Position numbers and translations under genes: made by a program
Notes under the pieces: model-generated
Databases searched by the model: none
What the model was told of the DNA's origin: nothing
The model's input: only the letters and a program-made list of their open reading frames with translations
Shown: positions 17,238-25,307 of the stretch, piece by piece
Layout: the number at the start of each line of letters is the position of its first letter
How positions within the stretch are numbered: position 1 is the first letter of the stretch
Assembly: GCF_900101045.1 (NCBI RefSeq)
Contig: NZ_FNFN01000008.1
Span: 62,001-126,000, forward strand
Length of the DNA stretch: 64,000 nt
Origin: Nocardioides sp. YR527
GTDB lineage: Bacteria > Actinomycetota > Actinomycetes > Propionibacteriales > Nocardioidaceae
Reading direction: 5' to 3'

Positions 17238-20003
17238 TCAGCCGAGGTCACCGCCGGCGACGGGAAGAACCGTGCCGGTGATGTAGGAGGCTTCCTCGGA
17301 GGCGAGGAAGCAGATCGCGGCGGCCTGCTCGTCGAGCGTGCCGTAGCGGTGCATCAGTGAGGTCTCGAGGGTCTGGTCGATATGGGCCTGGAACCAGGCC
17401 TTCTCGTCGTCGGTCTGCGGCGTTGGTGTGCCCCGGGAGATCCGGCGTGGCGGAGCCTCCGTACCTCCCGGGGCCGTCGCGGTGACCCGGACACCTGAGC
17501 CGGCGTACTCCAGCGCGAGCGAGGCGGTGATCGCGTTGATCCCGCCCTTCGCCGCGGAGTACGGGATCCGGTGGATGCCGCGGGTCGCGGCCGAGGAGAC
17601 GTTGACGATGACGCCGTCGCCGCGCTCGACCATGTCCGGCAGCGCGGCCCGGCAGGCGTAGAGCGTCGTCATCAGCGACCGGGTGATCTCGGCGTCGATC
17701 TGCTCAGGCGTGAACTCGGTGAACGGCTTGAAGTTGATCGCGCCGCCGACGTTGTTGATCAGCACGTCGATCCGGCCGTACGCCTCCAGCGCCCGCTCGA
17801 CCAGTGCGGCCGCGCCCTCGTAGTGCTCGAGGTCGCACTCGACCGCGAGAGCGTTCCCGCCCTGGCCGGTGAGCTCGTCGCTCACCTCGGCGACCAGCGG
17901 CGAGCGGTCGGCGAGGACCACCTTGCCGCCCTCGGCGGCCACCCGTCGGGCGACCTGCGCGCCGATGCCCTGGGCCGCGCCGGTGACCACCACGACCTGG
18001 CCGGCGAACCGGCTGGGGGTGATGAAACGCGGCCGGTTCGCGGCGGCCGACTCGGCCATCGCCCGCCGCATCGTCTCCTTGGACCGCTCGCTGTGGGCCT
18101 TGATCAGCTCGCGGGCGGCCGCGCGGTCACCGCGCTCGAAGGCCTCGACGATGTCGAGGTGGTCCTGGGTGCACTGCGGGTGGCACCAGGTGGCGTTGCG
18201 CAGCACGTCCTCCATCCGGCCCTTGACCCCGAGCGCCTGGTAGGCGGCCAGCAGGTGGCTGTTGCCGGTGAGGGTGAACAGGTAGTCGTGGAACGCGGCG
18301 TTCGACTCGGTGTAGCCGTGGGCGTCGAGGAACCGGTCCCCGTCCACGTACGGCAGGGTGGACTCGGCGAGCAGCCGGTAGCCGGCCAGCTTCTGGGAGT
18401 CGAGCCGCCCGATGGTGAGATCGAGCGCCCCCACCTCCAGCGCCGCCCGGGCCTCGAAGATCGCGTCGGACGCGGAGATGTCGGGGTGCTCCTCACCGAT
18501 CGTGTAGCCGTCCTCGGTGGTGTCCTCGCCGCCCTTGCTGGTCGAGCCGGGCTCGCGAGGGACGAGCGAGTCCGTGTCGAGACCAACAGAGTCGTCTCGA
18601 GCGAAGATCTCCTGGCCGCCGATACGACGCGCCTCGGCGGAAACGATCAGGTCCTCGACCGTGTTGGTCTCGACACCGGCCACTGCGTGTCCGGGCTCGA
18701 CCAGCGGAGGAAGCACCAACTGCCCAGCGATGCGGCGAATCCGGTCACCATCGTCGGTCGAGCCGCCGGAGCCGCTAGGCGGAGGCCCCGCCGGGTCAGG
18801 CACAGTGAGACCAACAGATTCGTCTCGAGCGAACGTCTCCTGACCGCCGATGCTCCGTGCCTCGGGGGACTCGATCAGGGTCTCGGCCGTGTTGGTCTCG
18901 ACACGCTCGCTGGCGCTCGCGGCTCGACCGGCGGTCGGGGCTGCCGATGCCTCGGTGGCGGGGACGGCGAGGGCGAACTTCTCGTAGTAGAACCCGGTGG
19001 GCTCGAGGCCGGCGCCCGAGACGTGGGTACGCACCGCCTCGACCATCGGCGGCGGGCCGCACAGGTAGATCGCGACGTCGCCGCCGTGCAGGTCGTCCTC
19101 GCCGATCAAGCTCGTCACGTAGCCCTTGTTGGCCGCGGACGAGTCGGGGTCGGAGACACAGTGGTCCCAGCTGAACCCGGGCAGCCGCGAGACCAGCTCC
19201 GCGACCTCGTCGAGCATGACCAGGTCGTCGTCGGTGCTGACGCCGTAGACCAGGCGCCCGCCGCGGTCGCAGCCGTCGACCTCCAGCTGGCGCAGCATCG
19301 AGAGCACCGGTGCGAGCCCCGTGCCACCGGCCAGCATCAGCACCGGCCGGCGCGCCTCGCGCAGGAAGAAGGACCCGTTCGGCCCGGTGAAGGTGACCTC
19401 GTCACCGACGGCGGCGCGCTCGGTCAGCCAGGTCGACATCGCACCGCCCGGGGTGAGCTTGACCAGGAAGACGAGCCGCTCCTCGTGCGGGGCGTTCGCG
19501 AAGGAGTACGAGCGGGTCACCTCGGTGCCCGGGACAGCGATGTTGACGTACTGGCCCGGCAGGAAGGCCAGCTCGCCCCGGTTGGGGATGTCGATGGAGA
19601 GCTCGACCGTGGTCGGGCTCAGCCGGTCCAGGCCGACCACGGCGCCGGTATAGCTCGCGGCGCCGGTCTTGGCGACCTCGGAGGTGGTGGCGATCTGCAG
19701 CGCGAGGTCCGAGCGCGGCTTCATCGAGCACGGCAGGGCGTACCCCTCGGCGGCCTCCGCCTCGGAGAGCGCGTCCTCGATGTAGGTGCCGCCGTCGTAC
19801 TCCCCCGACTCGCACAGCGCCTTGCACGTCCCGCAGGCGCCGTCGCGGCAGTCCAGCGGGATGTTGATCCGCTGCCGGTAGGACGCGTCGGCGACGGTCT
19901 GGTCCTCACGGACGGTGATGAACCGGGTCACCCCGTCCTCGAAGGAGAGGGCCACCTGATGCGTGGCGACCCCGGTGGTCGGCTCGGTCTCTGTTGCAGT
20001 CAT
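17238..20003 (-). CDS. benCD: BenC-FCD-BenD fusion: benzoate dioxygenase reductase joined to dihydrodiol dehydrogenase
   Basis: One uninterrupted 921-aa frame. Residues 20-100: plant-type [2Fe-2S] domain (Cys52, 57, 60, 92). Residues 115-345: FAD/NAD reductase (RSYSFANA, AGGTGLAPVLSML, CGPPPMVEA). Residues 359-488: low-complexity linker with two copies of VETNT...IGGQE..FARD.SVGL. Residues 510-650: FCD-type helical domain as in GntR regulators, without the DNA-binding part (FHDYLFTLTGN, QDHLDIVEAFERGDRAAARE). Residues 660-921: SDR with TGAAQGIG (674-681), NNVGG, Ser803/804, Tyr815, Lys819. BenC passes electrons from NADH to BenAB; BenD oxidises the benzoate cis-diol to catechol. An in-frame ATG (Met649) near the BenD part might also start free BenD. 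It lies 8 bp after benB. Confidence 0.9.
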   Translation of the reverse strand: MTATETEPTTGVATHQVALSFEDGVTRFITVREDQTVADASYRQRINIPLDCRDGACGTCKALCESGEYDGGTYIEDALSEAEAAEGYALPCSMKPRSDLALQIATTSEVAKTGAASYTGAVVGLDRLSPTTVELSIDIPNRGELAFLPGQYVNIAVPGTEVTRSYSFANAPHEERLVFLVKLTPGGAMSTWLTERAAVGDEVTFTGPNGSFFLREARRPVLMLAGGTGLAPVLSMLRQLEVDGCDRGGRLVYGVSTDDDLVMLDEVAELVSRLPGFSWDHCVSDPDSSAANKGYVTSLIGEDDLHGGDVAIYLCGPPPMVEAVRTHVSGAGLEPTGFYYEKFALAVPATEASAAPTAGRAASASERVETNTAETLIESPEARSIGGQETFARDESVGLTVPDPAGPPPSGSGGSTDDGDRIRRIAGQLVLPPLVEPGHAVAGVETNTVEDLIVSAEARRIGGQEIFARDDSVGLDTDSLVPREPGSTSKGGEDTTEDGYTIGEEHPDISASDAIFEARAALEVGALDLTIGRLDSQKLAGYRLLAESTLPYVDGDRFLDAHGYTESNAAFHDYLFTLTGNSHLLAAYQALGVKGRMEDVLRNATWCHPQCTQDHLDIVEAFERGDRAAARELIKAHSERSKETMRRAMAESAAANRPRFITPSRFAGQVVVVTGAAQGIGAQVARRVAAEGGKVVLADRSPLVAEVSDELTGQGGNALAVECDLEHYEGAAALVERALEAYGRIDVLINNVGGAINFKPFTEFTPEQIDAEITRSLMTTLYACRAALPDMVERGDGVIVNVSSAATRGIHRIPYSAAKGGINAITASLALEYAGSGVRVTATAPGGTEAPPRRISRGTPTPQTDDEKAWFQAHIDQTLETSLMHRYGTLDEQAAAICFLASEEASYITGTVLPVAGGDLG
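18574..18676. repeat. Palindromic-ended element copy A (15-bp perfect terminal inverted repeats)
   Basis: GTGTCGAGACCAACA (18574-18588) and TGTTGGTCTCGACAC (18662-18676) are perfect 15-bp inverted termini of a 103-bp unit. Its core encodes the VETNTVEDLI...SVGL repeat of the fusion protein. Confidence 0.8.
18807..18904. repeat. Palindromic-ended element copy B (partly degraded left end)
   Basis: Begins GAGACCAACA (18807-18816) and ends TGTTGGTCTCGACAC (18890-18904). It is collinear with copy A without gaps. The left terminus has lost the outer GTGTC. Confidence 0.78.
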
Positions 20004-20011
20004 CGCGCGCC

Positions 20012-20539
20012 TCAGACGTGGTAGATGTCGACGACGTGGTGGATGTAGTCGTTCTTCAGCACCACGGTCTTGCGGCGGATCTGCGGCTGCTCGCCGGAGA
20101 AGTCGATCGTGTAGAACGACGTGCCGTAGTAGGGGTCGACGGTCTTGTAGCGGAAGTACATGGTGTGCCAGTTGAAGCGCACGTCGACCAGGTCGCCGCG
20201 GCGCTCGATCACCTCGACGTTGCTGATGTTGTGCGACGTACGCGGCTCGGGCAGCGAGGTGGCCGAGGACCGCTCCGTACGGATCCGGAAGACCCGGTCC
20301 TCCAGCCCACCCTTGTTGGGGTAGTAGATGAGCGACATCTCGGTCTGCGGGTCCTCGGTGAGGAGGTCGGCGTCGTCCCAGCAGGGCATCCAGTAGACGA
20401 CGTCGTCGGCGTAGCACTCGAGCCACTTCTCGAACTCGCGGTCGTCGAGGAAGCGCGCCTCGCGGTAGAGGAACTGCTCGATCGAGTTCTGGGTGATCAG
20501 CTTCGCGCCGGCAGGAGCGGTGTTCTGCGTGAGCGTCAT
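20012..20539 (-). CDS. benB: Benzoate 1,2-dioxygenase small (beta) subunit
   Basis: A 175-aa ring-hydroxylating dioxygenase beta subunit of the SnoaL-like/NTF2-fold family; no metal ligands are expected. Typical parts are FLYREARFLDDREFEKWLEC near residue 24, YYPNKGGLEDRVFRIRTERS and the C-terminal RKTVVLKNDYIHHVVDIYHV. The ATG at 20539 lies 2 bp after the benA stop. It forms the structural half of the alpha3-beta3 oxygenase with BenA. The longer upstream frame is only overlap with benA. Confidence 0.94.
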   Translation of the reverse strand: MTLTQNTAPAGAKLITQNSIEQFLYREARFLDDREFEKWLECYADDVVYWMPCWDDADLLTEDPQTEMSLIYYPNKGGLEDRVFRIRTERSSATSLPEPRTSHNISNVEVIERRGDLVDVRFNWHTMYFRYKTVDPYYGTSFYTIDFSGEQPQIRRKTVVLKNDYIHHVVDIYHV

Positions 20540-20541
20540 GG

Positions 20542-21909
20542 TCAGTTGCCCTTCTCGTTCGCGATGGCCGCGCGCATCTGCTCGGTCCACTGCGCGTGCA
20601 TGACCGGGTAGAGACCCTCGTCCTCGTTCTTCGCGCCGGCCGAGATCACGCCCGGCATCTCCAGCGCCTCGGCGACCTCGTCGGGTCCGGTGTGCCAGTG
20701 CTCGGCGCCGCGGCTCATGTCGTTCCACGGCGCGGCGGAGGCCTGGTAGGTCAGGAAGCAGGACCGGAACTCCTCCAGGTCGTCAGGCGTGGCCATGCCG
20801 GAGGCGTTGAAGAAGTCCTCGTACTGCCGGATCCGCCAGGCGCGGGACTCAGGGCTCTCGCCCTTGGGGGCGATGCAGTAGATGGTGACCTCGGTCTGGT
20901 CGACCGAGATGGGGCGGAAGTGACGGATCTGGGTCGAGAACTGGTCCATCAGGTACACGTTCGGATAGAGCAGCAGGTTGCGCGAGCCCTTGACCATGAA
21001 CTCGCCCTTGGCCTCGCCGAACTTCTCCTTGAGCGTGTCCATCTGGTCCCACAACGGTCGGTCGGCGGGGTTGGCCGCCCAGGTCCACAGGCACAGGTGG
21101 CCGTTCGGGTAGGACCAGTAGCCGCCACCGGCCTTGCCCCAGCTGCCGGCGTCGACGGTCTTGGTGGTGTTCTTCGACTCGCCGGTGTTGCGTCGCGAGG
21201 TCGTGGCGGCGTAGTTCCAGTGGGTGGCGGTGACGTGGTAGCCGTCGGCTCCGTTCTCCGCCTGGACCTTCCAGTTGCCGTCGTAGGTGTAGGTCGAGGA
21301 CCCGCGCAGCACCTCGAGCCCGTCGGGCGACTGGTCGACGAGCATGTCGATCACCTTGACGGTGTCGCCGAGGTGCTCCTCGAGCGGAAGTACGTCCTCG
21401 TTGAGCGAGCCGAACAGGAAGCCGCGGTAGCTGTCGAAGCGGGCCACGTGGGTCAGGTTGTGCGAGCCTTCCGTGTTGAAGCTCTCGGGGTAGCCCGCGT
21501 CGTCGGGGTCCTTGACCTTGAGCAGGGTGCCGTCGTTGCGGAACGTCCAGCCGTGGAACGGGCAGGTCAGCGTCATCCGGTTGTCGGTCTTGCGCCGGCA
21601 CAGCATCGCGCCACGGTGGGCGCACGCGTTGATCATGCAGTGCAGCTCGCCGTCCTTGTCACGGGTGATCATGACCGGCTGCCGCCCGATGTAGGTGGTG
21701 AAGTAGTCGCCGGGGTTGGGCACCTGGCTCTCGTGGGCGAGGTAGATCCAGTTGCCCTCGAAGATGTGCTTCATCTCGAGCTCGAAGACCTCCTCGTCGG
21801 TGAAGATCCGGCGGTTGGCGCGGTAGATACCGGCCTCGCGGTCCTCGACCACGGCGTCCGACAGGACGTTCTCGATGTGGCCCAGGCTCTCGGTGAGCGG
21901 TGCGGTCAT
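20542..21909 (-). CDS. benA: Benzoate 1,2-dioxygenase large (alpha) subunit
   Basis: A 455-aa Rieske oxygenase alpha subunit. The Rieske cluster ligands are Cys96, His98, Cys116 and His119 (CAHRGAMLC, CPFHGWTF). The mononuclear-iron motif is GADGYHVTATHWNY (Asp222, His225, His230). GGAGG lies about 7 bases before the ATG at 21909. It dioxygenates benzoate to the 1,2-cis-diol using electrons from BenC. First gene of the minus-strand ben operon, divergent from a LysR regulator. Length and motifs match BenA rather than anthranilate or toluate oxygenases, but toluate activity cannot be excluded. Confidence 0.94.
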   Translation of the reverse strand: MTAPLTESLGHIENVLSDAVVEDREAGIYRANRRIFTDEEVFELEMKHIFEGNWIYLAHESQVPNPGDYFTTYIGRQPVMITRDKDGELHCMINACAHRGAMLCRRKTDNRMTLTCPFHGWTFRNDGTLLKVKDPDDAGYPESFNTEGSHNLTHVARFDSYRGFLFGSLNEDVLPLEEHLGDTVKVIDMLVDQSPDGLEVLRGSSTYTYDGNWKVQAENGADGYHVTATHWNYAATTSRRNTGESKNTTKTVDAGSWGKAGGGYWSYPNGHLCLWTWAANPADRPLWDQMDTLKEKFGEAKGEFMVKGSRNLLLYPNVYLMDQFSTQIRHFRPISVDQTEVTIYCIAPKGESPESRAWRIRQYEDFFNASGMATPDDLEEFRSCFLTYQASAAPWNDMSRGAEHWHTGPDEVAEALEMPGVISAGAKNEDEGLYPVMHAQWTEQMRAAIANEKGN

Positions 21910-21924
21910 GGTTATGCCTCCAAC

Positions 21925-21939
21925 TGGTGACGGTCACCA
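21925..21939. promoter_or_regulatory. 15-bp palindrome just upstream of benA
   Basis: TGGTGAC-G-GTCACCA is a perfect inverted repeat with a one-base centre, 15 bp upstream of the benA start. A related half, CCGTCAC, occurs at 21961, and GATCGTCACCAC is near 22074. It is a candidate regulator site (BenR-like or LysR). Confidence 0.5.
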
Positions 21940-22001
21940 CACCTTCGCAAGCAGTGGCGGCCGTCACACCAGGCGAATGCCCAGTTCCGACCTAGGCATC
22001 C

Positions 22002-22020
22002 ATTGATCATTCGAATCAAT
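22002..22020. promoter_or_regulatory. LysR-type operator dyad between benA and the cat regulator
   Basis: ATTGAT (22002-22007), 7 bases, ATCAAT (22015-22020): a perfect 6-bp AT-rich dyad that contains a T-N11-A arrangement. It lies between divergent benA and the LysR gene, the canonical place for a LysR recognition site. Confidence 0.6.
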
Positions 22021-22105
22021 CAATAGGCGCCAGTTTCGTCCTTGTTGTTTATCTATCGCAGGCCTAGTGTGGCGATCGTCACCACGTTTCCGAGGAGCGC
22101 TTTTC

Positions 22106-23017
22106 ATGGAGCTACGCCACCTGCGGTACTTCGCAGCGGTTGCCGAGACCTGCCACTTCGGGCAGGCCGCGGCGCAGCTGCACATCGCCCAGCCGGCGCT
22201 CTCCCAGGCGATCCGCCAGCTCGAGTCCGAGCTCGACGTCACCCTGTTCACCCGGACGACCCGCCAGGTCTCCCTCACCCCGGCCGGCGAGTTCCTGCGC
22301 ACCGAGGCCGCGCGGGTCTTGGCCGCCGTCGACGACAGCGTCCGAGGCGTACGCCGCATCGGGGCAGGCCGCCACGGCCTGGTCCGCCTGGGCCTGACCG
22401 GCACCGCCTCGTTCTCGCACCTGCCCGGCATCGCCCGGGTGGTCAAGCGCGAGCTGCCCGAGGTGGCGCTCGAGATCCACGCCGACCTGCTCACCCCGGC
22501 CCAGTGCGAGCGACTGCAGAGCGGCGCGCTCGACCTCGGCGTACTGCGGCCGCCCGCCACCGGCGAGGGTCTGACCCTGCGCACCCTCGAGGTCGAGCCG
22601 CTCGCGCTCGCCATCCCCGTCGACCACCGGCTCGCCGTCGAGCCCGTCGTAGCCCTGGCCGACCTGCGCACCGAGCCGTTCATCGCCTACAGCGCCCGCG
22701 ACTCGGCGGTCAACGAGGCGGTCCTGCGCAGCTGTCGCGAGGCCGGGTTCGTGCCGCGCCGCGAGCACGAGGCACCCAGCACCGCGGTCCTGCTGGCGCT
22801 GGTCGCCGCGGGCCTCGGCGTGGCGGTCGTCCCGGCCTCGGTCCGGGCCCTTCCGCTGGAGGGCGTGGTCTTCCGCGACCTGCTCGACGCGGGCAGCGTC
22901 GAGCTCTCCCTCGCCTACCGCACCGACGACGACAACCCCGTCGTCGACGCCGTCATCGAGATCCTCGAGGCCGCCGACCTGTTCACCGCACCCCGTCTGG
23001 AAGTTCCCCGATCATGA
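22106..23017 (+). CDS. LysR-family regulator of catechol/benzoate genes
   Basis: A 303-aa LysR-type regulator. The N-terminal helix-turn-helix is MELRHLRYFAAVAE then HIAQPALSQAIRQLESEL, and the rest is the periplasmic-binding-like effector domain. The ATG at 22106 follows CGAGGAGCGC; a GTG further upstream adds residues without family support. The stop overlaps the catB start by 4 bp, so regulator and enzyme are translationally coupled. By position and type it resembles CatM/CatR/BenM, whose effector is cis,cis-muconate; this is inference. Many actinobacterial cat operons instead use IclR-type regulators. Confidence 0.88.
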   Translation: MELRHLRYFAAVAETCHFGQAAAQLHIAQPALSQAIRQLESELDVTLFTRTTRQVSLTPAGEFLRTEAARVLAAVDDSVRGVRRIGAGRHGLVRLGLTGTASFSHLPGIARVVKRELPEVALEIHADLLTPAQCERLQSGALDLGVLRPPATGEGLTLRTLEVEPLALAIPVDHRLAVEPVVALADLRTEPFIAYSARDSAVNEAVLRSCREAGFVPRREHEAPSTAVLLALVAAGLGVAVVPASVRALPLEGVVFRDLLDAGSVELSLAYRTDDDNPVVDAVIEILEAADLFTAPRLEVPRS

Positions 23018-24117
23018 AGATCACCAAGATCGAGGCGATCCCGTTCGCCATCCCCTACCGCAAGCCGTTGCGCTTCGCCTCCGGCGAGGTCCACACCGCC
23101 CAGCACGTGCTCGTCCGGGTGCACACCGACGACGGTGTCGTGGGTGTCGCCGAGGCGCCGCCGCGGCCGTTCACCTACGGCGAGACCCAGGCCGGGATCA
23201 TCGCCGTCATCGACCAGCTCTTCGCCCCGCAGCTCGCCGGGCTCACCCTGCTCGAGCGCGAGACGGCCCGTGCCCTGATGGAGCGCACCGTCGGCAACCC
23301 GACCGCGAAGGCCGCCGTCGACATGGCGATGTGGGATGCCCTGGGCAAGACCCTGGACCTGCGGGTCGTCGACCTGCTCGGCGCCTTCACCGACCGGATG
23401 CGGGTCTCCCACATGCTGGGCTTCGACACCCCCGAGGCGATGGTCGCCGAGGCGGAGCGGATGCGGGAGACGTACGGCATCTCGACGTTCAAGGTGAAGG
23501 TCGGCCGCTCCCCCATCGAGCTCGACACCGCCGTCGTCCGTGCGCTGCGCGAGCGGTTCGGTGCCGAGATCGAGCTGTACGTCGACGGCAACCGCGGCTG
23601 GACCGCGGCCGAGTCCGCCCGCGCGATGAAGCAGATGGCCGACCTGGACCTGCTCTTCGCCGAGGAGCTCAACCCGGCCGACGACGTTCTCGGGCGCCGC
23701 TGGCTGGTCAGCCAGGTCGACGTGCCGTTCATCGCCGACGAGTCGGTCCCGACGGCGGCCGACGTGACCCGCGAGGTGCTCGGTGGCTCCGCCACCGCGA
23801 TCAGCATCAAGACCGCGCGCACCGGCTTCACCGGGTCGCAGCAGGTGCTCCATCTCGCCGAGGGCCTCGGGCTGGAGGTCGTGATGGGCAACCAGATCGA
23901 CGGCCAGCTCGGCAGCGCCTGCTCGATCGCCTTCGGTGCGGCTCACCGGCTCACCTCCCGCCGCGCCGGTGAGCTCTCCAACTTCCTCGACATGGCCGAT
24001 GACCTGCTCACCGAGCCGCTCGAGATCCGCGACGGCGAGCTCGCCGTACGTCCTGGTGCCGGCCTCGGGGTCGAGATCGATCCGGAGAAGCTCGATCGCT
24101 ACCGCACCGACAACTGA
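23014..24117 (+). CDS. catB: Muconate cycloisomerase
   Basis: A 367-aa enolase-superfamily protein of the muconate-lactonising type. The Lys pair is in TFKVKVG, and the metal ligands are in YVDGNRGW (Asp), AEELNP (Glu) and ADESVP (Asp), with the second lysine in ISIKTARTG. It converts cis,cis-muconate to muconolactone. It overlaps the LysR gene by 4 bp and precedes catA by 36 bp. The gene order regulator-catB-catA-catC differs from catA-catB-catC common in many actinobacteria. Confidence 0.92.
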   Translation: MKITKIEAIPFAIPYRKPLRFASGEVHTAQHVLVRVHTDDGVVGVAEAPPRPFTYGETQAGIIAVIDQLFAPQLAGLTLLERETARALMERTVGNPTAKAAVDMAMWDALGKTLDLRVVDLLGAFTDRMRVSHMLGFDTPEAMVAEAERMRETYGISTFKVKVGRSPIELDTAVVRALRERFGAEIELYVDGNRGWTAAESARAMKQMADLDLLFAEELNPADDVLGRRWLVSQVDVPFIADESVPTAADVTREVLGGSATAISIKTARTGFTGSQQVLHLAEGLGLEVVMGNQIDGQLGSACSIAFGAAHRLTSRRAGELSNFLDMADDLLTEPLEIRDGELAVRPGAGLGVEIDPEKLDRYRTDN

Positions 24118-24153
24118 ACACCTGACCCCACCGCAACACGAGAGGACACACCC

Positions 24154-25029
24154 ATGACCACCGACCAGACCCTCGAGTCCGCCGAGGCTGCCACCGCGGC
24201 CGCCTCGGGAGCCTCCGCCACCGAGCGGTTCGCTGCCGACAAGTCGCCCTTCGACGCCGTCAAGGACACCCCGCCCGAGCGCGTCGACGCGCTCGCCAAG
24301 CGCGTGCTCGGCGCGATCTACGACACGATCCGCGAGGAGAAGGTCACCTACGACGAGTACAACGCCCTGAAGGCATGGCTGATCCAGGTCGGCAAGGACG
24401 GCGAGTGGCCGCTCTTCCTCGACGTCTGGGTCGAGCACGAGGTCGAGAAGGTCGCCACCGAGCACCGCGAGGGCAACAAGGGCACCATCGAGGGCCCCTA
24501 CTACGTCCCCGCGGCTCCGGAGCAGGGCGCGAACGGCACCATCCCGATGCGCGACGGCGAGTCCGGCACCCCGCTGACCTGGACCGGAAAGATCACCTCC
24601 ACCGACGGCACCCCGCTCGACGGCGCCAAGGTCGAGCTGTGGCACGCCGACGCCGACGGCTTCTACTCGCAGTTCGCCCCCGGCATCCCGGAGTGGAACC
24701 TGCGCGGCAGCTTCACCGTCGGGTCCGACGGCGCCTTCGAGATCCACACGATCCAGCCGGCGCCCTACCAGATCCCGACCGACGGCTCCTGCGGCAAGCT
24801 CATCGCCGCCGCCGGCTGGCACGCCTGGCGTCCGGCGCACCTGCACGTCAAGGTGTCGGCCCCGGGTCACGAGCTGCTCACCGCACAGCTCTACTTCCCC
24901 GGTGACGAGCACAACGACGACGACATCGCCTCGGCCGTCAAGCCCGAGCTCGTGCTCGCGCCCGTCGCCGGCGACGACGGCTCGGTGAGCGTCGACTACG
25001 GCTTCGTGCTCGACCCGGTTCGCGGCTGA
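24154..25029 (+). CDS. catA: Catechol 1,2-dioxygenase (intradiol)
   Basis: A 291-aa intradiol dioxygenase. The non-haem Fe(III) ligands by family alignment are Tyr171 (DADGFYSQF), Tyr205 (PAPYQIPTDG), His229 and His231 (PAHLHVKV). The N-terminal helical linker domain, used for dimerisation and phospholipid binding in this family, is present, preceded by an Ala-rich 25-residue tail. It cleaves catechol to cis,cis-muconate. GAGAGGACA precedes the ATG at 24154. Its stop overlaps the catC ATG by one base. Confidence 0.94.
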   Translation: MTTDQTLESAEAATAAASGASATERFAADKSPFDAVKDTPPERVDALAKRVLGAIYDTIREEKVTYDEYNALKAWLIQVGKDGEWPLFLDVWVEHEVEKVATEHREGNKGTIEGPYYVPAAPEQGANGTIPMRDGESGTPLTWTGKITSTDGTPLDGAKVELWHADADGFYSQFAPGIPEWNLRGSFTVGSDGAFEIHTIQPAPYQIPTDGSCGKLIAAAGWHAWRPAHLHVKVSAPGHELLTAQLYFPGDEHNDDDIASAVKPELVLAPVAGDDGSVSVDYGFVLDPVRG

Positions 25030-25307
25030 TGCTCTACCACGTACGCATGGACGTCCGGATCCCGCACGACCTGGATCCGGACGTCCGTGACGACACGATC
25101 GCCCGCGAGAAGGCCTACGCCCAGGAGCTCCAGCGCGCCGGGAAGTGGCCGCACCTGTGGCGGATCGCCGGGGAGTACGCCAACTTCTCGGTCTTCGACG
25201 TCGAGTCCCACGACGAGCTCCACCAGATCCTCTCCGGGCTACCGCTGTTCCCCTACATGGACGTCCAGGTCACCCCGCTGGCCAAGCACCCGTCCAAGGT
25301 CGACTAG
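25029..25307 (+). CDS. catC: Muconolactone delta-isomerase
   Basis: A 92-aa protein of the small decameric isomerase family: MLYHVRMDVRIPHDLD at the N terminus and GLPLFPYMDVQVTPLAKHPS at the C terminus are characteristic. It converts muconolactone to 3-oxoadipate enol-lactone. The ATG overlaps the catA stop; the gene ends 4 bp inside the convergent AfsR-like gene. The later enol-lactone hydrolase, transferase and thiolase genes are not in the window. Confidence 0.94.
   Translation: MLYHVRMDVRIPHDLDPDVRDDTIAREKAYAQELQRAGKWPHLWRIAGEYANFSVFDVESHDELHQILSGLPLFPYMDVQVTPLAKHPSKVD

Larger units (their letters stand above)
18540..18929. repeat. 390-bp inverted-repeat-bounded repeat array inside the benCD coding region
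   Basis: The left arm starts GGTCGAGCC at 18540 and runs to ...CGTGTCGAGACCAACA at 18588. The right arm, TGTTGGTCTCGACACG...GGCTCGACC, runs from 18890 to 18929. The interval is 390 bp, exactly 130 codons, and encodes residues 359-488 of the fusion. It contains two copies of a 98-bp element (18579-18676 and 18807-18904; 84 of 98 bases identical by hand count). The right arm recurs at 43357-43397 (40 of 41 bases, opposite orientation). Confidence 0.8.

Noticed and set aside
17238..20426. Start of the benCD gene upstream inside benB
   Set aside because: The extension is an Arg-rich shadow of benB. The ATG at 20003 begins a normal BenC N terminus 8 bp after the benB stop.
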